Below, in pieces: positions 39,331-47,036 of a stretch of DNA of 64,000 nt. The position numbers and the translations under genes are program-made. The stretch is taken from the NCBI RefSeq assembly GCF_030519375.1, contig NZ_JAUMKB010000001.1, forward strand, positions 1 to 64,000, written 5' to 3'. Within the stretch, counting starts at the first letter, position 1. Each line of letters starts with the position of its first letter. The DNA comes from Mucilaginibacter tolerans (GTDB lineage Bacteria > Bacteroidota > Bacteroidia > Sphingobacteriales > Sphingobacteriaceae). The notes under the pieces are model-generated. The model made no database searches, was not told the DNA's origin, and saw only the letters and a program-made list of their open reading frames with translations.

Positions 39331-39759
39331 TCAATCTACTTTCACAAAATTTCCGCTTTGATCAAAGATCAGATCTTCCCCTTTAATCTCAGCTTCAAAA
39401 AAATGTTTGCCGGCTGCATCTGTTACTTTTCCAGCTTCCTTTATCCGCGCACCATTATAATGACTCTTCACATACGGTGCGACGTTCGCCGGCAACTGAC
39501 TTACATTGATAGCATTTACCTCCTCAACAAATGCGCCAGCTGGCGTAAATTGCACCGAAGTCTCCTCGCCCGACTTGCCGCCCCAGTTCGCCTCATAATT
39601 ACCCTTTTCCTTTTCCCAAGTTACTTTTGAGGTTTTAGGGTATTTTTTTGCTAATGCTTGTTTAACTATCTCCGGAACATCCTTAGTCTTGATGTCCTGA
39701 GCTTGTGCTTTGATGGCAAAGAACACTACAACCGGCGCAACAAATAATACTTTTTTCAT
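39331..39759 (-). CDS. Secreted PepSY-like protein
   Basis: A 142-residue protein. The ATG at 39757-39759 is preferred over an earlier one because it opens a signal peptide (ending AQAQ). The mature domain has VPEIVKQALAKKYPKTSKVTWEKEKGNYEANW, a pattern typical of PepSY-like (DUF2874) secreted proteins: helix, then a four-stranded sheet, repeated as VAPYVKSHYNGARIKEAGKV. Such proteins are small periplasmic folds of unknown role. A relative is encoded at 11682. Confidence 0.8.
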   Translation of the reverse strand: MKKVLFVAPVVVFFAIKAQAQDIKTKDVPEIVKQALAKKYPKTSKVTWEKEKGNYEANWGGKSGEETSVQFTPAGAFVEEVNAINVSQLPANVAPYVKSHYNGARIKEAGKVTDAAGKHFFEAEIKGEDLIFDQSGNFVKVD

Positions 39760-39920
39760 AATAAATCTGCGTTTGATTTTTCCCAATTATAAGGTTACAA
39801 TCTGGATGAATACAGGATATTAGCTGGATAAAAACTGCAAATTAGGAAATAGTCAGTAAATTGTCTTTGCGCACGCGATAGATCTAGATACTATGATATT
39901 CTAAGCGCAAAATAAACGGC

Positions 39921-39952
39921 ATAAAAAAAGAGAAAGTTTTGGGGCTTTCTCT
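39921..39952 (-). terminator. Terminator of the RNA candidate
   Basis: Eight-base stem with T7 tail on the minus strand (39945-39952 pairs with 39929-39936). Confidence 0.8.
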
Positions 39953-40031
39953 CTTCTTCTCAATAATTAACTGAACTCATAATTAAATCATAAAGAACGA
40001 GGTTTTTGTTTTAGATTGATAATTAAGAATC
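39921..40031 (-). ncRNA. Candidate small RNA (promoter plus terminator, no ORF)
   Basis: On the minus strand an exact -7 box TATATTTG (40036-40043) is followed after about 90 bases by a terminator: arms AGAGAAAG / CTTTCTCT, loop CCCCAAAA, then seven T. The inferred transcript is about 110 bases and has no coding frame of note. An alternative is that the hairpin ends a long 3' tail of cysM, whose stop is 340 bases upstream. Confidence 0.45.
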
Positions 40032-40035
40032 AGGA

Positions 40036-40065
40036 CAAATATAAAGTCTATCGGGTAATTAGACT
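40036..40065 (-). promoter_or_regulatory. Promoter of the RNA candidate with small dyad
   Basis: -7 box TATATTTG at 40036-40043; directly upstream a dyad AGTCTA-N9-TAGACT (40045-40050 and 40060-40065) where a regulator could sit. No clear -33 box. Confidence 0.4.
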
Positions 40066-40293
40066 AATATTTTTTTATTTTTTTCTGCCTATTTTTTTAA
40101 CATTTATATTAAAATACTCCATTTTTTGGAAAAAATGTTAATAACTTTATTTAACTGTAGGAATTTGAGTAAAAATGTCGTTTCATCCAGCTTAAAATTA
40201 CCACAATTGCCATTTTTTTAATATTTTATGATTATTGATAAAATATTTATTTTTAAACTAGCCTTTCATGGATAAATTTTCAATAAAACTCTT

Positions 40294-41166
40294 TTAACCG
40301 AATAAGTTACTGCTCAGGTAGCGGTCGCCGCGATCACATACTATAAATACAATAACGCCCTGTTTCAGCTCCTGTGCCAGCCTGATACTGGCTGCTGCTG
40401 CGCCACCGCTGCTCATCCCTGCGGATATGCCTTCAAGTTTGGCCAGTTTGCGCGTTACCTCAATTGCTTCGGCTTCGGCAACGTCCATCACGCGATCGAC
40501 CCTTGCAGGTTCAAATATCTTGGGCAAATAAGCCTCGGGCCAGCGCCTGATACCTGGAATTGACGATCCTTCGGTTGGCTGACAACCTACAATCTGCACA
40601 TTGCTGTTTTGTTCTTTTAAGTATCGTGAGCATCCCATTATAGTTCCGGTGGTACCCATCGCACTTACAAAGTGGGTTATTTTTCCTTCTGTATCCCGCC
40701 ATATTTCGGGCCCCGTGGTTTTAACGTGTGCCTTATAATTATCCGGGTTGGCAAACTGGTTCAAAATAAAATATTCACCGGTAGCTGCTTTTTCTTCGGC
40801 ATAATCGCGACAGGCTTCAATACCATCCAGCAGGGTGACTTTCGCCCCAAAAGCTTCCATTGCCAGCGTACGTTCTTTGGTAGAGCTTGATGGCAACGCC
40901 AGTTCCATTTCTAAACCATATAAACATGCTATCATTGCCAGGGCTATGCCGGTGTTTCCGCTTGTCGCTTCAATCAGCTTCATACCTGGTTTAATCTCGC
41001 CACGTTCAAGCGCACTGCGGATCATATTTAGTGCCGCGCGGTCCTTTACACTCCCGCCGGGATTATTACCCTCCAGCTTGGCATAAATGGTTACATTAGG
41101 ATTTGGATTAAGTTTTTTTAGTTCTACAAGGGGCGTATTGCCAATCAGATCAATTATGGTAGACAT
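40294..41166 (-). CDS. cysM: Cysteine synthase B type (O-acetylserine sulfhydrylase)
   Basis: A 290-residue PLP enzyme making L-cysteine from O-acetylserine and sulfide or thiosulfate. The PLP Lys is K41 in PGGSVKDRAAL. The substrate loop is EATSGNTGIALA and the phosphate-binding loop is GTTGTIMGCSRYL. EGSSIPGIRRWPEAYLP and CDRGDRYLSSNLFG closely follow E. coli CysM rather than CysK. It lies downstream of cysE on the same strand, so the two form the last two steps of cysteine synthesis. The intergenic spacer carries a long inverted repeat. Confidence 0.93.
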   Translation of the reverse strand: MSTIIDLIGNTPLVELKKLNPNPNVTIYAKLEGNNPGGSVKDRAALNMIRSALERGEIKPGMKLIEATSGNTGIALAMIACLYGLEMELALPSSSTKERTLAMEAFGAKVTLLDGIEACRDYAEEKAATGEYFILNQFANPDNYKAHVKTTGPEIWRDTEGKITHFVSAMGTTGTIMGCSRYLKEQNSNVQIVGCQPTEGSSIPGIRRWPEAYLPKIFEPARVDRVMDVAEAEAIEVTRKLAKLEGISAGMSSGGAAAASIRLAQELKQGVIVFIVCDRGDRYLSSNLFG

Positions 41167-41170
41167 TTTT

Positions 41171-41332
41171 TTGTTGTATTGGTTGTAGTTGTTGTAAAGG
41201 TTGTAGAAATTGTTTTGGTTGCAGAGTTTGTATAGGTTGGACGGTAATGAGTAGACTGATTGTATTAGTTAGTAAAGGTTTAAATCACTTCAACTATTAC
41301 AACTTCTACAACCTTTACAACCTCTTTAATAA
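41171..41332. repeat. Long inverted repeat with perfect 18-base core (copy d)
   Basis: GTTGTAAAGGTTGTAGAA (41191-41208) is exactly complementary to 41304-41321. The 95-base spacer is also GTT-rich and partly pairs with flanking AAC-rich bases. It lies between cysE and cysM. Confidence 0.75.
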
Positions 41333-41337
41333 ATCAA

Positions 41338-42156
41338 CTACTCCTTAATTTTTTCTTTCAAAAGGCTTACCTCATGCGTATGGTATACTTTTGAAAATGC
41401 TGGTACCGACTTGGTGAGCCATACGTTACCACCGATAATACTGCCCTCGCCTATCACTGTGCGCCCGCCAAGTATAGTGGCTCCTGCGTAAATCACCACA
41501 TCATCTTCTACTGTCGGGTGGCGTTTGGCGTTTGCAGGGGTTTTGCTTACGCTTAATGCACCTAAAGTTACACCCTGAAATAATTTCACATGACGGCCTA
41601 TAATACAGGTTTCACCGATAACTACTCCCGTGCCGTGGTCGATATGAAAATACTCTCCTATCTGCGCAGCGGGGTGAATGTCAATACCTGTTTTGGAGTG
41701 AGCATATTCGGTTAATATACGCGGGATAAGCGGCACACCCAATTGGTACAATGAATGCGCCAAACGATAGAATGAAATTGCATAAAAGCCTGGATAAGCC
41801 CTTATTACTTCAAATTCGCTTTTTGCAGCAGGGTCACCATCAAAAGTAGCCTGGATATCCGTATTTAATATGCGGTACAATTCTGGAAGACCATTAAAAA
41901 AAGTAATGGATAGTTGTTCGTTTTTTTCGTCGAGCGTGCCACGGGTTGCATTCAGTATATCATAAAGCATATGCTCCAGCTTCTTGAATTCTGATTCAAG
42001 CTGATGAACATAGGTAAACAACCTGTTGGATTGTTCAGGATAAAGCAAACGGATAACCTGCAGGGCCCAGTCAGCTATCTCCTTATTGGACGGCACGGCT
42101 CCGGTAATTTGCTGTTTATCTAATATATGCTGATAAAATGATTTATCTATCGTCAT
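41338..42156 (-). CDS. cysE: Serine O-acetyltransferase (EpsC type)
   Basis: A 272-residue enzyme that acetylates L-serine with acetyl-CoA, the first step to cysteine. The start at the ATG complementary to 42154-42156 avoids a non-homologous 19-residue extension. A helical N-terminal domain (1-150) is followed by the left-handed beta helix: GIDIHPAAQIGEYFHIDHGTGVVIGE (catalytic His-Asp), CIIGRHVKLFQGVTLGAL, HPTVEDDVVIYAGATILGG. The longer N-terminal domain is of the EpsC type. It is the first gene of the cysE-cysM operon. Confidence 0.92.
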   Translation of the reverse strand: MTIDKSFYQHILDKQQITGAVPSNKEIADWALQVIRLLYPEQSNRLFTYVHQLESEFKKLEHMLYDILNATRGTLDEKNEQLSITFFNGLPELYRILNTDIQATFDGDPAAKSEFEVIRAYPGFYAISFYRLAHSLYQLGVPLIPRILTEYAHSKTGIDIHPAAQIGEYFHIDHGTGVVIGETCIIGRHVKLFQGVTLGALSVSKTPANAKRHPTVEDDVVIYAGATILGGRTVIGEGSIIGGNVWLTKSVPAFSKVYHTHEVSLLKEKIKE

Positions 42157-42528
42157 TTTTTCTACTCTCTTAGCTTTAAAAATACAATCGCTCTGCGAAA
42201 CAATTTTAATCAAAAACCGCCTCTGCCTGGTCGCCTAAATGTCAAAAACAGAGGTTGATTGCAAGGATTTTTGCGACCTGCTGCGGGGTAAATCAGACTA
42301 TTTCAGGCTCATAAAACACTTGCTCCTATGAACGTATGGTTGAGCCATAAAGTTACACATTATATATAATACCCCGCATGTTCTACCTATTTAATAGTTA
42401 AAAATGGGTGTTTTTACGGTACCGGTATTCGGGTTTTACTTAATATAAAAACAAACAAAACACTGCTGACATAAGGCTGTCACTCGCGCGCAGTTACTTT
42501 GAATTGTAAATCAAAAAACAGAAACGCT
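42157..42528. other. Intergenic region between divergent cysE and dinB-like genes
   Basis: No gene found. It holds CGGTACCG at about 42418-42425 next to TTTTTACGGTACC. Read on the minus strand this gives TACCGTAAAAACACCC, which resembles the TACCGTTAAAA motif at 43101 and 46048. Confidence 0.35.
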
Positions 42529-43026
42529 ATGACAACTATCGAATCACTATTAAAAGAAATGCACCAGGAAGCCGAAACTACCCGCAAAATGTTATCACGC
42601 ATACCGGATGATAAATACGACTGGCAACCACACGAAAAAAGCATGACCATTCGTCGTTTGGCTACTCACCTGGCCGACATCCCGTCATGGCTAGAAATTA
42701 CGATTGACGATGACGGGCTCAACTTTGCTACCACTACTCATAAAGAGCCCGTAATTAATAATACTGCCGAGCTTTTGCAATTTCTGGATGAAAGCGTGAG
42801 AAAAGGCGGCGAGGCACTAAGTAAAGCAAATGAGGAATTGCTGAAACAAGAGTGGACACTGGCTAATGGCGACCAGGTATTGAGCGTACGGCCTAAAAGC
42901 GAAGTAATACGTATGGCCTATTGCCAGATCGTGCATCATCGCGCGCAATTAGGTGTTTATTTGCGTTTGTTAAATGTCCCTATTCCAGGCAGCTACGGAC
43001 CAAGTGCCGATGAAATGAATTTCTGA
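42529..43026 (+). CDS. DinB family putative metalloenzyme
   Basis: A 165-residue four-helix-bundle protein; the ATG at 42529 begins the conserved first helix (IESLLKEMHQEAETTRKML). The three His of the DinB metal site can be placed: His in IRRLATHLADIPSW and the pair in QIVHHRAQLGVYLR. DYDWQPHEKSMTI-type residues between helices are standard. DinB/YfiT proteins include thiol transferases and nickel-bound enzymes; the substrate here is unknown. A terminator follows. Confidence 0.88.
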   Translation: MTTIESLLKEMHQEAETTRKMLSRIPDDKYDWQPHEKSMTIRRLATHLADIPSWLEITIDDDGLNFATTTHKEPVINNTAELLQFLDESVRKGGEALSKANEELLKQEWTLANGDQVLSVRPKSEVIRMAYCQIVHHRAQLGVYLRLLNVPIPGSYGPSADEMNF

Positions 43027-43047
43027 GTTTACCAAAAACTTTAATAG

Positions 43048-43078
43048 GCAGGAGAAATAAACCAACTCCTGCTTTTTT
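43048..43078 (+). terminator. Terminator after dinB-like gene
   Basis: Arms GCAGGAG / CTCCTGC (43048-43054 and 43066-43072) then six T. Confidence 0.8.
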
Positions 43079-43100
43079 AGTTTTCCACATTTTCACCTGC

Positions 43101-43124
43101 TAAAAATACCGTTAAAAAACGGGG
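43101..43124 (+). promoter_or_regulatory. Motif TAAAAATACCGTTAAAA, copy 1
   Basis: Contains the dyad CCGT-N6-ACGG. It lies 64 bases before the DUF3892 gene. A copy with identical first 17 bases lies at 46048. Confidence 0.5.
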
Positions 43125-43188
43125 TGCTTTTCTTTTTTTTTCAGCGTAATTTAGCATTGTGCTGTAGGGGATATTACATTTACGAGGT

Positions 43189-43539
43189 ATGGAAAATTGG
43201 GACTATTATATTTCCGGTATCTGGAAGCTGAAGACCGGCGATGAGGAATATATTACCGACGTATTTCTGCACAACGCAAGTAATGGGTTTGGCAAAGGCA
43301 TAAAAACCAGCACAGATGACGTAGCAGAACTGCTTAAGAATGGCGCCAGGATAACTACTATTACCTGGAACTATCATTTGATACAGTGGCGCTTTGGTGC
43401 AAAGGTTGAATATGAGAAAATAGATGGTGCAACTATCCTGCGTACCTCGGCTGAGGCCAGCACGTTTGACGACCTGGAAAGCGCTATACAGATGCAGTAT
43501 CTGATGGCCGAGGAGCCGAACATAAGCTTTAATGGCTAA
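43189..43539 (+). CDS. DUF3892-like protein
   Basis: A 116-residue protein. YYISGIWKL, the middle GKGIKTSTDDVAELLKNGARITTITWN and the end ILRTSAEASTFDDLESA follow the DUF3892 plan: an opening strand, a helix with a conserved Gly, and a closing RT...dnL motif. The family has no known function. It is flanked upstream by the CCGT-N6-ACGG motif and downstream by a perfect hairpin terminator, so it is a single-gene unit. Confidence 0.65.
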   Translation: MENWDYYISGIWKLKTGDEEYITDVFLHNASNGFGKGIKTSTDDVAELLKNGARITTITWNYHLIQWRFGAKVEYEKIDGATILRTSAEASTFDDLESAIQMQYLMAEEPNISFNG

Positions 43540-43597
43540 AACTGCGATATAAATATCTGAATTTTATCTGTGAATATAAATTGGTTAATTAGTGGTG

Positions 43598-43627
43598 TGC
43601 CGTTCTTTAAAGAACGGCATTTTTTTA
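43598..43627. terminator. Perfect hairpin terminator
   Basis: Eleven-base arms TGCCGTTCTTT / AAAGAACGGCA without a loop spacer (43598-43608 and 43609-43619), then a T run on the plus strand. Confidence 0.85.
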
Positions 43628-43648
43628 TTTATTACCTTTTACAGCCAT

Positions 43649-43864
43649 TTAATGACAACAAGACCCGGAAGCCTGCACCGGAGGACACTTAACGCTTCCA
43701 AAACTGCAAAAAACACAGCAGTCTCCTTTACGAGGCTTCAGAACTGTTTTACAATTTTCGCACTCATAAAAATACATGCAGGAATCTCCAGGCATTGTCT
43801 CTTCTTTTATATAGCCGCATACCGGGCAGGTAATAACCGATAATAAGTTGATCTTTGGCGTCAT
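43649..43864 (-). CDS. GDCCVxC motif small Cys-rich protein
   Basis: A 71-residue protein with twelve Cys: CPVCG near residue 13, MPGDSCMYFYECENC, and the hallmark GDCCVFCSFGSVKCPPVQ, ending GSCCH. The GDCCVxC family is named for that motif and some members carry selenocysteine at one position; here all codons are Cys. The pattern suggests two or three metal sites. No activity is known; such genes often accompany mercury or other metal genes (from memory). It stands alone, convergent with the DUF3892 gene. Confidence 0.85.
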   Translation of the reverse strand: MTPKINLLSVITCPVCGYIKEETMPGDSCMYFYECENCKTVLKPRKGDCCVFCSFGSVKCPPVQASGSCCH

Positions 43865-43991
43865 ATCAAACTGCGCAATTGGATCGATGCTGATCAGGCA
43901 GCAAATATAATAGCCTATGTGATAACGTGATATCAGTTATTAAAACATATATAAGCGCTTATCAGTTGTAATAATAACCAACTATCTACCT

Positions 43992-45626
43992 ATGATCAGT
44001 ATTTATGTACCCCTTGCGGTGGTAATATATATTTTATTGCTCTACCGCATACCCAATCGTTTATCGCGGATAATGATATTTGTCTTTCTGTTCGTCACGT
44101 TTATTCTTAATAACGTATCTGCCCAAAAAACCACCACACATCTTGATACGATAGTACCAGGAAAGGGCACTCCCAAACAGCAGATCAAACAATTCAAACA
44201 AATAAAAAAGCAGCAATTAAGCGACTCAACCGGAAAAAATGAGCCGGCAAAGAGCCCATTGGTGGATACTACCGTAAAGAATAAATATGGCGACCTGTTA
44301 AATGACGACATCAAGTTCAACCAAAAGTACCCGGCCTGGAAACCTGCCGTTGAAGTAGTGGGCATCAATGTTTTTGTCTGGTCCCTGGACAGGCTTGCAT
44401 TGAATGAAAGCTATTCGCATATAAGTCCCACTACCTGGAAATATAATATCCAGAAGGGATGGGAATGGGATGACGACCGGTTTGGTATCAACTTTGTTGG
44501 CCATCCTTATACCGGATCGTTGTATTTCAATGCTGCCCGGTCGCAGGGATACAACTATTTACAATCTTTCCCTTATGCTGTGGCGGGTAGCCTGATGTGG
44601 GAATATTTCGGAGAAAACACCCGTCCCTCATATAACGACATCATTAATACTCCGGTAAATGGCGCTTTTTTAGGAGAAATATTTTACAGGGTGAGTTCCA
44701 ATATTCTCGACGACCGTATATCCGGCGGCAACAGAACCTTCAGGGAAATTGCAGCAGGCATTATCAACCCGGTAAGAGGGCTCAACCGACTGTTGGAAGG
44801 CAAAACTTTCAGGCATACCAAAACGCAGGTATATCAACAGGAGCCATTAAATGTAACGGTATCCGGCGGTATTCATAAAATAAACCAGGATAACAAAACC
44901 ATATTCGGTGCCGGGCCAACTAATGCTATGATCAACGTACAGCTCGATTATGGTAACCCGTTTGAAATACGTAAACGCAAACCTTTTGATATTTTCAGGT
45001 TTAAAACGGAGTTTAGCTTTGGCACCGGACGCAAAATGCTTGATAATATTTTAGGATACGGATTGCTGTTTGGCAAAAGCACTAATTGGGGAAAGCTTTC
45101 TGTACTATATGGTGCATTCCAGTACTATGATTACTGGGATAACAAAACTTTTGAGCTCGGCGCATTGGGCTTTGGCGGTGGATTAATCACCAAGTATCCG
45201 ATAACTAAAACGATTGATCTCTTCACCAATATTCATATAGCAGGAGTACCCTTAGCAGGTAACAGTACCCGCTATGGCCCCGATTCCACACAGGTGAGGG
45301 ATTATACTTACAACAATGGTGTCGAAGCAAAATTCGAAGCCAGGCTCAATATCGGGACTATAGTAAGCACGTCGTTGTCATACTATTATTATATCCTGCA
45401 TACATTTGACGGGCCTCCCGGAAACAATTATGTAGCCATACTAAGGCCGCGCGTTGACGTCCGCCTGTATAAAAATTTAAGCATCGGCTTCGAACATTTC
45501 CAATATTATGACGATCGTTATTTGAAAAATTATCCGGCAATATTTTCAGACAGGACCGAGCAAAAAATATTCCTGACGTACTTTTTTAAAGACTCCCAGC
45601 GCAAGGAGGAGTATAATGCCTATTAG
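43992..45626 (+). CDS. DUF3943 outer-membrane protein
   Basis: A 544-residue exported protein. The N-terminus has a hydrophobic stretch (residues about 5-40). Then comes a Lys/Gln-rich linker and the DUF3943 domain starting near PAVEVVGINVFVWSLDRLAL, with WEWDDDRFGINFVGHPYTGSLYFNAARSQGYNY (in pieces), the family's hallmark. The second half (from about residue 290) reads as beta-barrel strands ending in YFF. Location is outer membrane by inference; role unknown. Monocistronic. Confidence 0.85.
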   Translation: MISIYVPLAVVIYILLLYRIPNRLSRIMIFVFLFVTFILNNVSAQKTTTHLDTIVPGKGTPKQQIKQFKQIKKQQLSDSTGKNEPAKSPLVDTTVKNKYGDLLNDDIKFNQKYPAWKPAVEVVGINVFVWSLDRLALNESYSHISPTTWKYNIQKGWEWDDDRFGINFVGHPYTGSLYFNAARSQGYNYLQSFPYAVAGSLMWEYFGENTRPSYNDIINTPVNGAFLGEIFYRVSSNILDDRISGGNRTFREIAAGIINPVRGLNRLLEGKTFRHTKTQVYQQEPLNVTVSGGIHKINQDNKTIFGAGPTNAMINVQLDYGNPFEIRKRKPFDIFRFKTEFSFGTGRKMLDNILGYGLLFGKSTNWGKLSVLYGAFQYYDYWDNKTFELGALGFGGGLITKYPITKTIDLFTNIHIAGVPLAGNSTRYGPDSTQVRDYTYNNGVEAKFEARLNIGTIVSTSLSYYYYILHTFDGPPGNNYVAILRPRVDVRLYKNLSIGFEHFQYYDDRYLKNYPAIFSDRTEQKIFLTYFFKDSQRKEEYNAY

Positions 45627-45688
45627 CTATCAATAAGCTGATACACTATTGGAGCTAAAACGAACAACTTGAGACTCAAAACTTATAA

Positions 45689-45904
45689 CTACCGCCGTTT
45701 CTTATCTGTAATAACAAGTATAATTCCACCGGCAATTAGTGCACCACCCAAATATGGTGGCCATGTAAGTTGTTGTTTCTTATCAACCGAAACCTGGAGC
45801 GGGCCAATATCTACTACTTTCTCTCTTTTCGTAAAGGAAACACCCGACCATATGAGCATTATAGCCCCGGCGATGATTAAAATAATTCCAAGATTTCTAT
45901 TCAT
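45689..45904 (-). CDS. Small two-helix membrane protein (DUF3185-like)
   Basis: A 71-residue protein with TM helices at about 5-23 and 48-65. The loop between them has TKREKVVDIGPLQVSVDKKQQLTWPP (in pieces), a layout shared by the DUF3185-like small membrane proteins found in many bacteria. KKRR ends the protein on the cytoplasmic side. Function is unknown. It is convergent with the DUF3943 gene. Confidence 0.7.
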   Translation of the reverse strand: MNRNLGIILIIAGAIMLIWSGVSFTKREKVVDIGPLQVSVDKKQQLTWPPYLGGALIAGGIILVITDKKRR

Positions 45905-46047
45905 GACAAGTTTCTTTAAGTGTATCTAACAAGCAATTAACAGCCAACTATTTACTTCTTATTTTCCGATGGTAAAAAACAATTTCCTACTATCAAAAAG
46001 ACTTAAATCTACGGTTGTTACGTCGTTTTACCGGGTTTAAACCTACA

Positions 46048-46070
46048 TAAAAATACCGTTAAAACACGGG
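46048..46070 (+). promoter_or_regulatory. Motif TAAAAATACCGTTAAAA, copy 2
   Basis: Identical to the first 17 bases of the element at 43101, with the same CCGT-N6-ACGG dyad. It directly precedes the promoter of the 46133 gene. Confidence 0.55.
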
Positions 46071-46101
46071 TTTCATGGTGTTATCATATGGCTTAAATTT
46101 G
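46071..46101 (+). promoter_or_regulatory. Promoter of the 46133 gene
   Basis: TTTC (46071-46074, one mismatch to TTTG), 19 bases, then TAAATTTG (46094-46101), an exact -7 box. The leader would be about 28 bases. Confidence 0.65.
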
Positions 46102-46132
46102 TATCAATACAACTGTATATCATATTGTGACT

Positions 46133-46495
46133 ATGACTTCTTTTACAACACGTTCTAACAAAGATTTAAAAAAGGCATCTGAATATTTTCAGAAAATGCA
46201 TAGTGAGCTTGGCATAGAAAAGTATAAACTTGCCAAATATCAGGAATTGTTTAATCTGGCCAGTTTTCAGGCAATGCATGATGCTGACCTGGCATATTAT
46301 TGTATTTACCGTAAATGCTCGGAGCATTCCAGTTCAAAAGAAGATTTACTGAATTGCCTTGCACAGGAGGAGTTATTTCTACCCAGACATCCTGATGCGT
46401 TTAATCATGAGATTTTTCGCAGGCACGCATTGAATGCCATAAGCGAAATAAGGGAGCATCTGGAGAATGGGCAATTGGATTATTTATACTATTGA
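46133..46495 (+). CDS. Hypothetical helical protein
   Basis: A 120-residue protein. I take the ATG at 46133 rather than the GTG six bases earlier. It is all-helical by composition (LKKASEYFQKMHSELGIEKYKLAKYQELF, AISEIREHLENG in pieces) with many aromatic residues (DADLAYYCIYRKC) and no known motif. Its good promoter and the conserved upstream motif support it as a real, regulated gene. A receiver protein gene follows 136 bases downstream on the same strand but has its own promoter-like box. Confidence 0.6.
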   Translation: MTSFTTRSNKDLKKASEYFQKMHSELGIEKYKLAKYQELFNLASFQAMHDADLAYYCIYRKCSEHSSSKEDLLNCLAQEELFLPRHPDAFNHEIFRRHALNAISEIREHLENGQLDYLYY

Positions 46496-46503
46496 TAGGT
46501 TTG
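46496..46503 (+). promoter_or_regulatory. Candidate -7 element of the receiver gene
   Basis: TAGGTTTG, exact TAnnTTTG, one base after the preceding stop. TTG at 46475-46477 is a possible -33 box at 18 bases. Leader about 125 bases. Confidence 0.4.
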
Positions 46504-46631
46504 ACCGATCTCCTTTAATAATATCGGTTAAAATACTTTTAAATTAACTAAAACAAATCAGTAGTTAATTTATTTATTGATTGATAGTTAACTGTATAAA
46601 ACATAAGGAAAACACACATCTACATCTACCT

Positions 46632-47036
46632 ATGCGAAAACTTGTATTTATCGACGACGATCCGATCGACCATTTCCTCATGAAACACATCTTAAGGGGA
46701 AAGAATTATTTCGATATTACCACGTATACCATTTATGGTTCGCTGGTGCTTGATTATATTGAAGAATATAAATCGCAGCCCGAAAAACTTCCCGACATGA
46801 TATTCGTCGACCTGAATATGCCTTTGTTTAGCGGTTGGGATTTTTTGAAAAGGATGGAAAAAATGTATAATGAAATTTCGAAAGAGATACCCGTTTTTGT
46901 AATATCTTCATCCTTGCGCCCTGACGACAGGGCCACATCATCAAAGTATTCTTTTGTGCAGGATTTTATAAGCAAGCCGGTAAATGGCGAAGAAATTGAG
47001 CGGATAATACACACTCAAAATGTTACAGGTTCGTGA
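46632..47036 (+). CDS. Single-domain response regulator
   Basis: A 134-residue receiver domain of the Rcp1-like type. The start at 46632 gives MRKLVFIDDDPIDHFL. The phosphoacceptor is Asp60 in MIFVDLNMPLFSGWDFL, followed by VFVISSS and the conserved Lys in FISKPVN. There is no output domain, so it probably works in a phosphorelay or by protein contact. Its last 22 bases overlap the end of the convergent PAS protein gene, a natural candidate partner. Confidence 0.9.
   Translation: MRKLVFIDDDPIDHFLMKHILRGKNYFDITTYTIYGSLVLDYIEEYKSQPEKLPDMIFVDLNMPLFSGWDFLKRMEKMYNEISKEIPVFVISSSLRPDDRATSSKYSFVQDFISKPVNGEEIERIIHTQNVTGS

Larger units (their letters stand above)
39760..40293. other. AT-rich intergenic region with small-RNA candidate
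   Basis: No protein gene. It contains the RNA candidate at 39921-40031. The stretch 40060-40290 is very AT-rich with many T and A runs. Confidence 0.5.

Noticed and set aside
41171..41332. CRISPR-like array from the repeated GTTGTA units
   Set aside because: Units are short, irregular and self-complementary across the region; there are no equal spacers and no cas genes.
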